64,000 nt of DNA. It comes from Ifrita kowaldi. Its lineage: Eukaryota > Chordata > Aves > Passeriformes > Cinclosomatidae. Position numbers and translations under genes: made by a program. The stretch is taken from positions 688,750 to 752,749 of the forward strand of contig VZRS01015031.1 in assembly GCA_013398055.1 (NCBI GenBank). The letters are read 5' to 3'. The notes below the pieces were generated by a model, which saw only the letters and a list, made by a program, of their open reading frames with translations, was not told where the DNA came from and ran no database searches. This document shows, piece by piece, positions 11,276-24,574 of this stretch (positions within the stretch are counted from its first letter, which is position 1; every line of letters begins with the position of its first letter).

Positions 11276-11631
11276 CTCCTCTCTCAATAAACCAAAGAAT
11301 AAACTGGAACAAAAAGGAAGAAGTTGGCTCTTTCTAGTGGGACCAGCTGCCTTCTAGATAACTAAACACAGGAAAAAATATGCCTTTCCCACACCTCTTC
11401 CCAGACGTCTATAATACTTACTCACTATATTAATTTTTTTTTTGGTAGACACACTAAAATCCATTGAATGCAGTGGGTGGAATAGAGAAAGGTACGTAAG
11501 TAGTGGTAGGCTCCAGATATGTTTTCCCATGTGAGGAAGGGAAAAAGTAGTCCTCAACAGCAGAAGAGCTTACAGAGCTTACTTTGTACAGAATAAGGGA
11601 GGCCTGCATGCTGAGCACTCTGCTTGCCCAG

Positions 11632-11670
11632 CCTTCCAGGGATGGGGCATCCACAACTTCTCTGGGCAAC
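11632..11670 (-). mobile_element. internal CR1 LINE scrap
   Basis: Read on the minus strand, the 39 bp give 'gttgcccagagaagttg' and 'gatgccccatccctgg', close to the CR1 3' consensus. The match stops abruptly on both sides, and no CR1 tail follows. It is either the best-preserved island of an otherwise erased copy or a copied fragment. It has no coding capacity. Confidence 0.75.
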
Positions 11671-14600
11671 ATGAATGAAGGAAAATACTGCCTGAGCCTT
11701 CCCTCATCCTTTCTCTCTCCCCAGACTTTTCTTGGAGAACCCAATGTGTTGCCCTGCCTGAGTGGCCCATTGGGGTCTTACATGTTTTGAGTGTCTGCTT
11801 CAATCTAATGAAGAAAGTTTCTCACTGAGCTGCGCCATCAATCACCACCTCCTGGAAATTAGATATACTTTATATTCTGCAGGAGGAGCAGAGAATTAAT
11901 AACTCCTTGGTTCGTTTATTAAAATATTTATTCTCAAATGCTTTCTACCATCTCTTTTTCTTACATATGACAGTGAGTGATGAAAATATCTGTCCTGCAC
12001 TGAGGACTTTTGCAAATAATTCAGAAATCTACATTATAATAAAATACTGCTTCCTGTGGTGAAGGCCCCTGAAACTCCAAGCAGCATACACCTTTTCTGC
12101 TGCCATTAGTGTGCATACAGATCTGACTAATTATACACTAAGAAACACATTTTCCCTGAATCTATAAGCACACGGTCTGAACCTGAGTGTTTCTGCTATC
12201 AGTCTTGGTGCTGCTTTCCCTCATCTGGACTGTGAGCTGCTGATTACAGGAACATAGGTCTGAAATAATGAGAACATCTTCTTTTCACTCAAAGGCTGAT
12301 CTTGGTGATCACTTTCCTTTGCTCCATAGATGAACAATGTTTTCTATTGAATATGTGGATACTTTACACAGGGGAAGCAAAACTGCTGTGTCTTCAAGGT
12401 GATTTGTATTATTTGCGAAACATGCAAGTGATGAGCTTGGAGGAAAATAGGTATCAAAGATAAAACACAGGTAGTGATTCAGGCTGAGGTGGGGGTGTTG
12501 GATGGCAGGCATCCTCTGCACTGTTTGGAATGAAAATGCAAAACACTTTGTCCCTGCAGAAACCTCACGCTCATTAAGCTGCTCAGGAGAGATTAAAAAG
12601 CTGCCTTTGCTCACAGCAAAGGGCCTTGTGGCTTTATGGAAGGAGTCAGTTTGGCATCTTCCCAGGCATGGATTTGTAAGGACAAAGTATTTTACTCCTG
12701 CCTCATGTCAAAGACTTGCACCTTGCTGGTGATGCTCAGGGCTCAGCTCTCCTCATGAATTCTCCACAGTCTATCCACCAGGCTGAAATGCACTTTGCCC
12801 AGCACTTGTGTCTCAGCTAGAGCAGGGTGACTGATTAACCTCCACAACTCTCTCCCTGATGGTCTGAGCAGTGGATTTTTATATTATGCAATCACCTAAG
12901 AGGTGTGAAAGAGCTGTCTTTTTCCTCAAAGTGTCTGACTTTGTTTCTTTACCTGGTTCTTTAGCCTTAGCTCAGTAGGATTACTTGATAATGTTTGATT
13001 GAATGGACACTTTAAACAGGAATCCTTGGGAAATATCTTCTGAGCAGTATTTGTGCCAGTAAATTGTTTCCCTTTTGAACATAGGCTCTTAAGAACAGAG
13101 ATGATGATGTTATTTTCCTACATACAAGTATCTGTTGATATCTAAGCTGTCTGCCCTCTGCTCTCTTTGTAGCCTTTGCAGCGAAATGGGAATTTCTGGG
13201 TGTGATTCACTTTACCTTAGCATAGCTGTCTGTGGTTAGAGAAATTGCTCCCTAAACTTGCCAATTGTTTTCCAGAGTCTAGGGAAGGAGAGTAGGATGA
13301 GTGTCCCTAGATGACTACACAGGCAGATATCCGGAGTTAAGTGAAACCCACACAGGCTGTCCTTTTGTTCGTACTGAATTTCGTACATCAGAGCTGCGTT
13401 TTGCCAGCTGGGCTCCAAGACACTACCATCCTGGGCTCATCAACTCTGGCAATGATGCTGTGAGAAGCAGACAGAGAAAAGGAACTCCTCTACGACTCCG
13501 AATTTGTGAGATATGCTTTTGACTGAGTGATCAATCTCTCACTTGTAACAATTCTCAGTATTGCCGACATTGCGGATACTGTTAAAGCTGGCTCAGCTAG
13601 TGAGGGGCTGAGGAGATCAACCTCTTATGCCTAATGCTGTCAGTGATCTGCATGGACTGGCACTCATTGACTGTGACCACAGATGGTTCTTTATTAACAG
13701 GTGAAGATGGGCTTGGTCTCGGGACACTAAGGCTCCCAGCATGGTTAGGAAAGCTGATCAGTAAAGAAGGTTTAGCAAGAGTGGGAGATGCGTCTGTGAT
13801 AATTTAGTGTTACAAAGCCCCAGAGAGCTGGCTCAAAAAAGACCCATCCTTCTCACCCTTTCACACTAGGGCAATTCATCTGCTTCTTTGCAGTCAAAGA
13901 AAAGAGATGTGAGGTCCTGATGGTTTAGTTCCCAGGTTCATGAGGTCAGGCCTCTCTTGTGTGCAGCTACAAGTGGTTATTGTTTCTCCTTTCACTGTCT
14001 GCTTTTCCACTGGGCCATCTTTGAAGAGAGATTACTCTGTGATAACACAGGCTCTATCCAGGGAAAATGAGCACCATCTTTCAGCAAGTATTTTATTTCT
14101 GGGGTTTTAAATAGCTATTGAAATTGTCTAAGGGTGTTTCCTTTTAGTTTTTTTATTTATTTAATAAGGCGTCCCTTCATAAGCAGAACATAGCATTTCA
14201 GAAAGAGAAGGGCTGTTCCCCAGGAAGAGCTGCTGGCAAGGCTTTCAACACCTTCAAGAAATAATGAATTCAATCCAATATGTGTTCATGGCATAGGGTG
14301 TTTTATTACCCCTTTGTGTATTTGGAGCCTGTGTATTAATCATCACCTAGAAGCAAGAAGAAAATTGTTAGAGTCTCTTGAGGTGAAGGCTGTGTGTAAA
14401 GTAGTTGAGGGCTTTGTGGTATATTGTAGAGGTTTGGAAGCTGAATTAACCTGCATTCTTTCCCCCCCGCCCCCGCAGCACAACCAGTCATGGCTACAGA
14501 AATAGAAATGCATTTCTTGCTGTAGAAAAAGAATTTATATATTTCCTACCAGATCAAAGTGAAGAGAGCTGTAATTTTTCATCCTTTTGGCATGGTGATA

Positions 14601-15149
14601 CAGGATTAAGTGCATTTGATCTATGTAGTTTGTGGATTCTGGTAGGCTTTTTATTCAAATTGAAAGGCGTTTACCCTAACACCAATACACACTTTTAATA
14701 GTGCAAGGCACCCTTCTGATTTGGCAGAATTTTTTTTTTTTCATCTGTGATCCAAGGGTGATCTTTAATCTCATCCATGTACCTGCAAGAAGACATCTAG
14801 CCTGCATGTGAGACAGTGAGGAAATTCTGACACCTACACTCTCACATGAAGAGCTATGCTTTTGCTTCCTGGGCTGTAAAAGGAAGAAGACAAAACCCAA
14901 AAAAACTTCAAAAGAAAAAAAGCCAAATAAACTTGGTATGTTTATTAGGAACATGAAGTGTTCAGAATTTGAATACGAAAGTGGTAGGTCAAATAAAATA
15001 TTCTTCTAGTCCTGCACACTAGTTCCAATGCTGGTTAGAACTGGAGATTTAGAGTGGAGTGTTAGAGAAGAACAGCAAAAATAGTATTTTCCTCTTATAC
15101 TTTCTCATTTTTTAAATTTTCTGGGCTGGGCCAAGGTTTATTAACCTTC
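11671..15149. other. unique noncoding DNA
   Basis: No gene, RNA gene or recognised repeat was found. ORFs are short (under 105 codons) and scattered. There is a C-rich run near 14461-14477 and T/A runs near 11432, 14730 and 14895. Nothing here stands out as structured. Confidence 0.55.
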
Positions 15150-15310
15150 AGTAGACTTCTCCAATCTCTTCAGTCTCCCTTGAAACCTATATAATCTTTC
15201 TGTGTCTACAACATCCTTTGTCAAGGAATTCTGCTTGTGAAGAATTACTTTCTTTTGTTTATTTTGAATGTTATTCCTGTTATTTGATGCCTCCCAGTTC
15301 TACTATTAAA
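15150..15310 (-). mobile_element. old antisense CR1/L3-like LINE fragment
   Basis: In the plus orientation the block 'ataatctttctgtgtctacaacatcc..tgtcaaggaattctg' (15190-15233), then 'gaagaattactttcttttgtttattttgaa' (15240-15269) and 'tcctgttatttgatgcctcccagttct' (15275-15301) matches what I remember of an ancient CR1-like repeat of reptile and bird genomes, where the consensus reads 'aagaagtacttccttttgtttgttttgaa'. It lies antisense to the plus strand, shows many substitutions and has no open frame. I cannot separate CR1 from L3 subfamily without alignment. Confidence 0.65.
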
Positions 15311-16739
15311 CCTTGGCATAAGTGCGAAGTTACAGGCCCAGCATGGTTAGTTTTGTATGAAAGGATGATTCAGAGTGCCAATCCAGGGGCATTTTCACCA
15401 ATCAGATTCCAGGAGAACTTGCAATTTTCTTTTATTTCCAAAATATGTTTTGGTGTGCCGTTCTGGCCCATCACAGAGCAAACCCAATGCCTAATTACTT
15501 GCATTTACCCCTTTTCCTTGCATGTTGTGGTAGCCGCTTAGACAAATCAGGCCTAAACTCTTGTTTGCTTAGCTCAGAAAGCTGTGTTAACATGACATCA
15601 ATCTAATGTCATTGACTGTCTGAGGGAAGAGAGCCCACAAGTTAAGCCAAACATGCTGGTTGATTGACTGATGGCAATAAAACCCTCACATGGGGCTACC
15701 ACAAAGTTCAGATGGTTTGGCGAGGCCCTCTCAGCCGTATTGTCTCACATTTCTCTCCAGCTGTCTGAGCGCAGACAATTTAATGAACACCCAGTCAAAT
15801 GTGCCTTCTGCAGAGAGTGGCACTTCCCTCCCCATGCTTCCATGTTGGGTTTTGCCACACAAAAACAGCCCAGCCATTTCCTAACAGGGTGATCATCATG
15901 GCAAGAGAGCATGGGAAACCAGAACAGCAAATTAGGTCACAGCTTCTTAAAAACCTTTCTCTTTCATCAGCCCTAATGCTCTTTTTCATAACCTGTTATA
16001 AGCTGGCAGAGAAAGAGAGCATGTTCTCCATGCCTGGATAGTACGTAGGATAATGAAGTTTCCTTCCTTCTTATGGCCTATAGACACCACCATAATGTAA
16101 ATTATTGGTAAAATTATTCTAGTTCATGGTCACAGCATACTGATACAGATACATACAGACAGATTCATTCGTGCAAGTTAGGAATGCAGTAATTAGTTAC
16201 TTTTTTAAAAGGAGTTAATAATCAGTACTCTTAAATATGTAAAGCTCAGGGAGGATATTCAATTTGTTGTCTGAAAATGGAAGACTTTTGGTCATTAAAA
16301 GGATGCGGGAAAGTTGTCAAATCTAGTCTTCTTGGCTTCCTATGGGTCACATTTCCAAAAGTATTTGGATGCCTAAAGGTGCTGGCAGGAAAAATTCCAC
16401 CTCAGGATTTTTCTCTCTGTCTTTTGACACTCAGAGGTACTGTACAATTGGTGCTGTCAGGCTCTGGAAGGAGGCAGCCTGGCTGAAAGGCTGCAGGGCT
16501 AAAAGCTGAGTTGTGGTTTCTCTCTCCAGCCACTGATACTGTCCTGCAGTATTAAATAAGCCATAAGCTAATCACACCCCCTCCTGCACCTCATTGATGC
16601 CCATTTGTAAACAAGGTGCAGTTTTGTGCACTTGCAGAAAGGCCTTTAGGATCAGTGAATGATAAAAAGTGACTATTTTCATTCTGGGGCAAGACTCAGG
16701 TTCATTGCCCAAGTCTCACTATTTCTGCTGACCTTGCCC

Positions 16740-16960
16740 AAGATATGCTAAATTGCGAGTTACTGCTAACTGTGATAAGGCTTCTCTGGTGTGAACAAAT
16801 ATTCATTAGGAGCTTAACTGAAGCAATTGCTTCAGTTTAAATAGCTTACCGGTGATCCACTGAATGCAGATTAGGCTACAGATCCTGTAGTATGGTTCAT
16901 AGCGATACTGAAGATACGCACATTATGAACCCCCCAATCTGTTAATTCTTCTCCCCTAGC
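16740..16960. other. candidate conserved noncoding block
   Basis: The block is free of repeats and rich in ATTA/AATT-type homeodomain cores, and it contains a perfect 22-bp palindrome. These are features common in vertebrate noncoding enhancers. Conservation cannot be seen from one sequence, so this is only a place to look. Confidence 0.2.
16816..16837. repeat. perfect 22-bp palindrome
   Basis: The left half AACTGAAGCAA is followed directly by its exact reverse complement TTGCTTCAGTT with no spacer. Flanking AGCTT (16812-16816) and AGCTT (16843-16847) extend the symmetry if a short insertion is allowed. Perfect spacer-free 22-bp palindromes are rare by chance (about one per 4 million positions). 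It could be a dimeric factor site or a fold-back remnant. Confidence 0.7.
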
Positions 16961-17290
16961 TGTGGAAGGTCTTTTTATTTTGAAAAATAACAATTATAGC
17001 ACCTGGGATTTCTCAGTATGTGTGCACTCCTCAGGATCAGTTAGGAGTTCTTGCAAAGAAATTCCTTCTGTTGCAGAAAACTCGTGTTGCAGGTATGAAA
17101 ACTGAATGTGCGTATATGGTGTGCTAATTAGGGATTGCCATCATGGAGATGTTTAGATGGCTGACAGATCAGGGAAGTTTTAAACTTTTACCTTTACTAA
17201 ATCCATTCCTTAAGGACAGTCTTCGTGCTCACAGCTAATTGCCACCCATCGTTTCAACATTATCACTGTGATTAGCAGCCACATTGTAAG

Positions 17291-17360
17291 CCAGCTGTGG
17301 GTACTCCGTGCTGCGGGGTTGCTGTCTCACAGCTGGCACTGAAGGTTTTGGCCTTCAGTG
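17291..17360. repeat. two adjacent 9-bp hairpins
   Basis: CCAGCTGTG (17291-17299) pairs with CACAGCTGG (17328-17336) across a 28-nt loop. The next base begins a second hairpin, CACTGAAGG (17337-17345) and CCTTCAGTG (17352-17360) with a 6-nt loop. The arms hold E-box cores (CAGCTG). Function unknown. Confidence 0.6.
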
Positions 17361-19259
17361 GCCCCTATTCACCAAGGTTTGGTGATCAGGCTTGAAAGCC
17401 CATTCATGAGAGAAGCCAGAACTGGGCTCATCATCTTTCTTTTTTCTGCATTTTAAAAAAAATTTGCTTATGCCTGATGGTTTAATGCTGTTTCCTGCTT
17501 TCAGTAAGGAAGAACTCACCTCCTCTCAGTATCGCTTGCTGTGCTTTTTGCTTTGCCGGTCATCCCTCTCATGTAGTACGCAGATTGTCCTGGCTATTTG
17601 CAGTCTCATGTGCTTATCTTATTCTCTGTCGGGCAATTTTTATTAGCTCAATGCCACCTACTTGCAACTTCTCCCATCTTTGGTAGTCATGTTGCTCACA
17701 TACTTAGGCAAAATGCTTATAGATTGCATTTTGCTGTGCCTTGAGTGTTACAAAACACTTATATTCTGTTGTTAGTTGCACCGCCCTTGCACATTTTTAC
17801 AATGAAGGCAGGCATATTAATTATATTCTGACTAATACAACTATAGTTTCTAGGTGTCACAGACCTCTGTTTTGCTACATCTGCATATTTGCAATATCAT
17901 CCACCCTTCTGACCTGTCTTTCTGTGGCACAGCACGGTTGTAGCCTTTACTCTCTTACTGTAGGAAGCTGGTGGCCAAGCTGGGTTGTGACTTTGTATGC
18001 AGATGGATATTTTGTCAGCCCTTCCATGGCTATTTCTGCAGAAATTGAATCTTCAATAGCCTGCTGGGGAAGAAAAGGAACTAAATTCACTTACTAATAA
18101 GGCTCTTCATAACTCTACCTCAATATACAGAATGCTTTTTTCTCTCCAGAGAAAGCAAGTCTGCCAAAAATAAGGTCAAGGAGTCGGCCTCATCTCTGTC
18201 AGTATGACATAGTATCATTTGTAGAAATAATGCTTGGATTAACTGGTAAGTTTGCTGCTTTGCCTTTGAACTCATCCTGTCACTTTGATTTGGGAAGCTG
18301 CATTCCTTGGTGGATAGAAAGAATGAGAATGAGATTTTCCTCAGCTTTGTCCCCAGCTCTGCTACCATCTTCCCTTGTGACCCTGAATAAACCCCTGTGG
18401 ACATTATTAAAATACTGGAATAACAGCCAGACAGGGAAAAAAAAAAAGGTTTGTAGAAAACATCATTTTATCTTGTTATGGCTAGTGGTCCTTGAGATAA
18501 TTAAAGTCATTGTTTCTGAGGGAACACAGCTATCCCAGCCCTCAGGACAATGAGTCTCTGGAGTGGCCTTTTGTCTGGTGCCCTCTGCTCCTTGACAGCT
18601 CTCCTGGGCAGGACCACACCTCCGGTGGATTCGAGAAGGTATGTGCTGCCCATGCTAGGTGTTCTCCTAACAGCAGGTGAGCCCTGATCCCCACGCAGCC
18701 CTTGAACCAGTCTTAGCTTGCTCATACCCTCAGTTTTCTCATGAAAGGGGAAATGTGACATGTGCCTCACAGAAAATGCTTAGGTAAAAAAGGCAGCTCC
18801 TCTTCATATTGGTGTAATCATCCTCTGAGGTCATGCTGGATGATGGGATGGCTGAAATTGTAACTGAATTGTTGCTAGTGTCCTCATCCCTCCTAACTAA
18901 TGAGGTGTTTTGTCATCATCTAGAGGAGTCAAGCAAGCATTCCTCGCCCAAGATTTTCCATTTATCTTCTTGGATAGTGAGGGAAAGTACCTTGGAATAG
19001 GAGCTGGCAAGTAACTGATGGAGTCAAAAGCAATAGGGACACTTTGACCTAAGGAAAGAAAAGTGAAAATGTTACCTCATGGGTCCTATGGAGAACTTAG
19101 ACAAATCTAATGTGGTAGCAAGGGTATTTTTTCAATTTAAAGAAGTGTCATCCTATGCATTTCACAAAGTGGTGCACCGCCTGCTGAGCCCATGATATGC
19201 TCATGAGCTCTCCCTGTGATTTGGGCCTCATCTTATGACTCTACTGCAGTTCAGTGAAC

Positions 19260-19560
19260 TAGCCATTTAACTACATAAATATTAAAAACATTCAATTAAC
19301 TTTGCTTGGATCTGTCTGGCACTAAGAAAGAAAAAATTCTACCGTTTGAAATATATGACTTGGCATGATTATGTGGTGAAATGAATAATGTTTTAATGAG
19401 TGATTTGTAATTATTTAATAATTAAAGAGCACTTATGAATATTCTTGAACACCCTGTGGAAAAACTAAATTGTATGCTGATTTCATCAAGCATTCAAATC
19501 TAATCAGAATTTATTTTTATAGCATCATTTTAAACATAGTCTACAAGAACATTGCCACAA
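19260..19560. other. AT-rich candidate conserved block
   Basis: The block is repeat-free AT-rich DNA with many ATTA/TAAT cores and a 17-bp palindrome, TAATTATT-t-AATAATTA, at 19408-19424. The composition resembles homeodomain-bound enhancers of gene deserts, but no conservation evidence is available. Confidence 0.2.
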
Positions 19561-20379
19561 TAATGCAGACGGAACAGAAAAGTGTCATGCTATAACAGCT
19601 CTGCTTTTTTTAGTATAAACTCCTGATTTTTCCATGCAAAGAATTTTTCTGCACTAATGAATTGCAGCTGGACTGTATTCCAAGACTTGCAACAGCCAGT
19701 CAGGTTTCATCAGTGGCTCAGTGACAGGATGAGGGTGCATCAGTTTTGGTTTGTAAACACAGATGAATGGTAGCCACTTAGTTAAATTGTGCTTGGTCCC
19801 ATTCACCCCTGCCTGGAAACAAAGACAAAGGGAGACCAAAAAGGAAAACAGGAAGATGTGAAAAGGGAACTCTTTCACTCCTGACATGAAATCATTCAGT
19901 CTCAGCTTAGTCTCTGGAAATCCAATTTTCTTTTAATTTCTCTTCCCATGGTATGTGTATTGCAGCTTTGGGCAACATTTTAATAAGATGACGTTTTCTC
20001 TGTCTAATCCTGGAAATACTTTTCCCACAGGGATAGCAGAGGCTCAAGAACAAGGTAAATTATGTGAACCATAAATCATCCCAGATTTTTCTTAACTAGA
20101 ATATTAAGGGTGAGGCAAATTTTTATGCAAAATAGATTTAAGTTAGCTAGCCCTCAAACAGATCTGAAAAGGAATAACAGAGGGCTCTGGATGAAGATTG
20201 TCAGAGATCCATCAATCCATTTTTAAATAAATGACCCCTACAGGCCAAGAAATCAATCCAGAATCTTGCACAGAAACCACAGGTTGCTATTAATTTCTGA
20301 AAGCAGTTTGGTACGGTCATATGTGATGGGAGGGAAGAAGGACCAGATGGGGGCCCTCTTCCACATGCATGTCAATACA

Positions 20380-20530
20380 GTTATTACTTGTGAGGATATA
20401 ATTGTCCTGTAGCGTTGCATGAATAATTCATTTTTAATTCTGTATTAGATTAATTTCATCTCATCCTCTCTTTGTGAATAGTCCTCCAATAAGTTGTAAT
20501 TTTCTTGAATATATTTATTATTCAGAATAG
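20380..20530. other. AT-rich candidate conserved block
   Basis: The block contains closely spaced GAATAATTCAT, TTTTTAATTC, TTAGATTAATTTC and ATATTTATTATTC motifs with no repeat signature. It is reported only as a candidate regulatory block. Confidence 0.18.
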
Positions 20531-20840
20531 GTTTTAGGACTCATGAGTCATTCATTTCAGGTAGGTGACATTCAGAATTTGAAACTTTCAGGATAGACAT
20601 GCAGGTCATTGTTGTGCCCTGTTGCACATGTAAAATATACAGAATCAAGTTTCTACTTCCAATATGTATTTACAAATCTGGAATTCACTTGCTTTTACTG
20701 CTCTGCAATGCTAATTCTAAATTCACCATCTCAGCTCCAGCAGATTCATTGGCTGGAATATTTGAAAGTAGGAAGAAGTGCTGAACGAATTCATTAAAAG
20801 AATCTGAAAGAAAATATTCATACGGCTTTTTATTACACCA

Positions 20841-20884
20841 AGACTAGGTTAGTGACCTGACAGGTTAGTGAAGACTAGGTTAGT
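20841..20884 (+). repeat. 31-bp-offset short duplication
   Basis: AGACTAGGTTAGT occurs at 20841-20853 and again at 20872-20884, with a third partial GGTTAGTG between them (20863-20870). This looks like replication slippage. Confidence 0.6.
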
Positions 20885-23800
20885 AATTCTGCCAGAGATT
20901 AAATAGAGAGCTTACTGCCCACCATTCAACTTCTCCTTTGATTTTTTCCCTCAACTTTATTTCTTTATATAAATAGAATATGTTGTTGATCAGAGTTTAC
21001 CCTAAAACTTCTATCTTCCCCCATTTTCAACCCACAAAACCTCAGAAAGACTAAAACCCCCAGGTTTTTGATAACTCCTTAATTTTGCTGAGACGGAAAA
21101 GAATTTCCATGTTTACAAAGGGAAACTATTCACTTGAAAACAGAAACAGTTTTTATAGCAGAATTTTTTAATCAGTGGAATCATGGAGTTCTTTCAGCCG
21201 ATGTTTTTTTCATTTCTAGTCATGAAACCCTTGCCTTTTGGAAAGTTCTCCCCATCCAGAACTGGGTTTCCTCCTGTTGCTCAAAAGAAAGATCAAAATC
21301 CTGAACAAAGGCATCCTAGCAGCAATTCTGGGATTGTAAATTGTGCCTGTAGTAATTAAACGGGCTTTCCTGACAGCCAGTAGAGAACAGGAGGTATACC
21401 AGAGTGTCATATACCCAGTGTAATAAAGGCATTGAGGGAACACAGGAAGAAGCTGCTGTCATTGGAGGGCCCTACTGAACAGCACAGCCTAGATCTCATC
21501 ACCTTGTTGACAGGTAAATTTGGGCAAAATGAATGTTACAGTGAAAAGAAATATGAGAAGACAGGTGAGCAGAAATGGAGAGATCTGAAGAACTTGTCTG
21601 TAAAGGATGTACTCACAGTGCTTCTTCCTTATGTGCCCATGTAACTTGGGAATGGAATAGACAGGAACAGTTCTCCCCTCTGACTCTCTCCAAACAAAAT
21701 GAGTCCTCAGGCGTCTGTTTTTGCATTTGGTAGGGAAGCATACTCTTTCATCCATGCCTTGAAGCAGGAGCGTGCATCATATTGATATTTGGGCTCAGAG
21801 GAGAACTCTTCACCATCATGAGGGATTTAAACATCATACCCTATTGCAGACACGGCTCAAGAGAACTATGGCATCCCAAGGCAAACATTTATGGAACCAT
21901 TTGTGTTTGGCTTCTGAAAGATAAAGTAGTTTTGGTACAGGGTTTCAAGTTACAGGGCTCACCTGATATAACATGAACAGAGAGCAAGGTGAAGTCAGAA
22001 TATCTTTAGCAATTGTGTCCTGTGAGGATGAAAAAGGGTTCACTGTTCACAAGGGGATTGGTAAATCACAGAGAAAGGCTGTAGGTAGGTAGCTGGTAGG
22101 CATCATGCTGTGTGTCATGTGGGAAGCAAAGGGAGAAACCCCTCAACTATAACCCGTTGTTTTTGTGTCTTGTTGCAATAAAGGATCCCCAGGAACCTCC
22201 TTCACTTCCCTTCGCTGGTGCATTACATGTGTCCTATTTTACTGCATGGGGAAGTTAGACCCCATGCTCAATGCCCTTGACATAATAAGGTTGACAGGAT
22301 GATATGAGATAGGAATAAAAGTTCCAGAAGGTTGATGTTCCAGACAGGAGTTTGTTCATTAGTATCTGAATCTGTCCTGTGGCTGGGCAAAGTGCAACTA
22401 ACCTCACCAGCAGCATTGATGTAATAGCAAGCTTTTTTCAGTCAACACTGATACACAAAAAGAGAAGCAGAAAAGAAGGAAAAAAAGAGACAGGTACAAG
22501 AACAACAACTGTGTGAAGTAGAGAATAAATCATGAACACTTTTTGAAGTTTTGAAGAAGGCAGTGCTGTAACCTGTGTTCATGTTGTTCTCTTCTGAGTA
22601 AGCAGCAGTGACCTTTGTAACTAATCCAGTCTTTCTGACACATATTTTATAAATCTATTTGGTGGAAGAGTCCTGATGAGTTGGGTTAGATATTACATTG
22701 TCTGCAAGTGTCTGCCAAAGATTAAGACCCAAGCATTGCAATTTTTGACTGTGGAGCTCCCAACACCAGAAAGAAATGTAGAATAAACACAAAAGCAAAG
22801 TCTCACTCATCTTACCAGAAAATAGAGTATTGTCTCCCTATTATCTCTTATGATGAAAGTGACTTCAGCATTTCACAGGGATATACAGTAAAGTAAAAGT
22901 ACAAAATGAAGGGCAAATGCTAGTAAATATTCAGGATCTCACTTTTATTCCTGTCTTATAAAAAAAAAGTTAAATTGTGCAAAGCATCAGCATATGAAGA
23001 ACACTCATTTAAGAGTCAGACACCATTTAGGTTATAAGCAGAATTAGTTTGCTGCTGTCATTACAGGGTCCAGTGGGTGCAGTTGTGCTTCAGCAATCCA
23101 TCTCAATGTGTGGTGCAATGCATCACAATTGGCAGATTCTGCTTTGGATCTGCCTTCTGGAGAGACACCGGCAGTTTGGGCAGGCCAGCCCTGAACGGTG
23201 TGCAGGCCTTTGTGCATTCCCAAGTTTCGGTGTCAAGTGGTTTGTCAGGCCTGGAGTGCAGTGTATTAGTCTGTCTCTCCTGTGAAAGGCAATAGTCTTG
23301 GGGATTTCAGGCTGGTACATGTTGTTGCTTTGGAGAAGGAGAAAAAACTGCTCTGTCAGACCTGAATTAAGATGGATTTTTGTTGAAAGTTCTTGGAATT
23401 GATTTCTTTCCAGTTTCCTTATTGGTAAGAGACATCACAGTTGGGTTCAACTTACAAAATATCATTGATTTCTCTCCTCAAACCACAGATGATTCAGCTT
23501 GTAATTTCCTCTACAATTATAGAGCAGGTCTCCTTAGAAACTGCCTGTATCCATTCAAGTTTCATCTTGCGGAAACCGTATTTCCCCTCTCTTTGGCCAG
23601 ATGTGCTTGACATCAGTCCAGAAAAAAAAAAGTGGAGGAAAGTACAATAAACATTTTCCTGCTCTCATTCCCTCTTTTCTGCTTCCTAAAAGGAGATTCA
23701 CAACACTGCAACTTCATTTCCCTCTGAGTGCCTTGGGATCTCAGGCTATCCCAGGTGGTGGGGTTGGCTATGGATGGGCCTGCTTGTGGCTCTGCCAGTT

Positions 23801-24574
23801 TGTTGCATAGCCTTTCTTCTTTAGGAGACGCCAGGGTGCAACACAGAGGTCATGGTTTCTCTGCTCTGACACAGCATTGTGCCACCAAGGGCCAGTCAAA
23901 CTAAGCTAATTTCACAATTGGCTCTGCCTTGGTTGGTTGTCATGTGTTTCTCCTCATACACAACTTCAGCAATGCACAGGAGAAGTCTCCACCTTCTCTT
24001 TGCATCCCCTGTGACCTTCAAGGGAACACACATTTGTGCGGGGAGTCCCTGTCGTGGAAATTGCTTGGCTTCTGTGTTTGAGAGGGAGTCTCAGATAAAC
24101 CACAGGATCTCTTTTAGACAGATAAATCATAGGACCTGATGACAGTTTGAAGAGCTTTGCGAGAGGGAAGCTTTTGCTGAGACAAGGTCACACACAGAGT
24201 GTCTCTAAACTCTTGCTCTACCCTCAGTACTTTTCTGAAAAGGTCAAGATAACATTAAATTGCTTTTACATTTGGAAAAAAACTCCCCAGATTTCTGCCT
24301 CAGTAACTTCACAATGGGTCTGTGCTGGCAACGGAGACAAAAACAGACTCAGTTTGCCCATATCTGTTCCTCCCTGTGCCATGAGAAACCCTCAGAGTGA
24401 TCTGAATTCAATCATTACAGTGGCTGTAGGCTGACACTTCAGGAAAAGATGTTGAAATCACATCTGTTATGTGGAAAACTTAAATCCATACCAGTAAAGA
24501 GATAGAAAAGGCATAAGGAAGAGACACAAATGAAAGTGGTGCGTCTATAGGACAGAAAGTTGAAGCTATGCATA

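Larger units (their letters stand above)
15311..24574. other. unique noncoding DNA with scattered palindromes
   Basis: No exon is recognisable. Palindromes at 16816-16837, 17291-17360 and 19408-19424 and two AT-rich candidate conserved blocks (19260-19560 and 20380-20530) are listed separately. A short tandem duplication sits at 20841-20884. Confidence 0.55.

Noticed and set aside
23123..23320. Inverted pair GGAGAGACA/TGTCTCTCC about 110 bp apart as a long fold-back
   Set aside because: Apart from the 9-bp arms, the intervening sequence pairs only weakly; likely chance.
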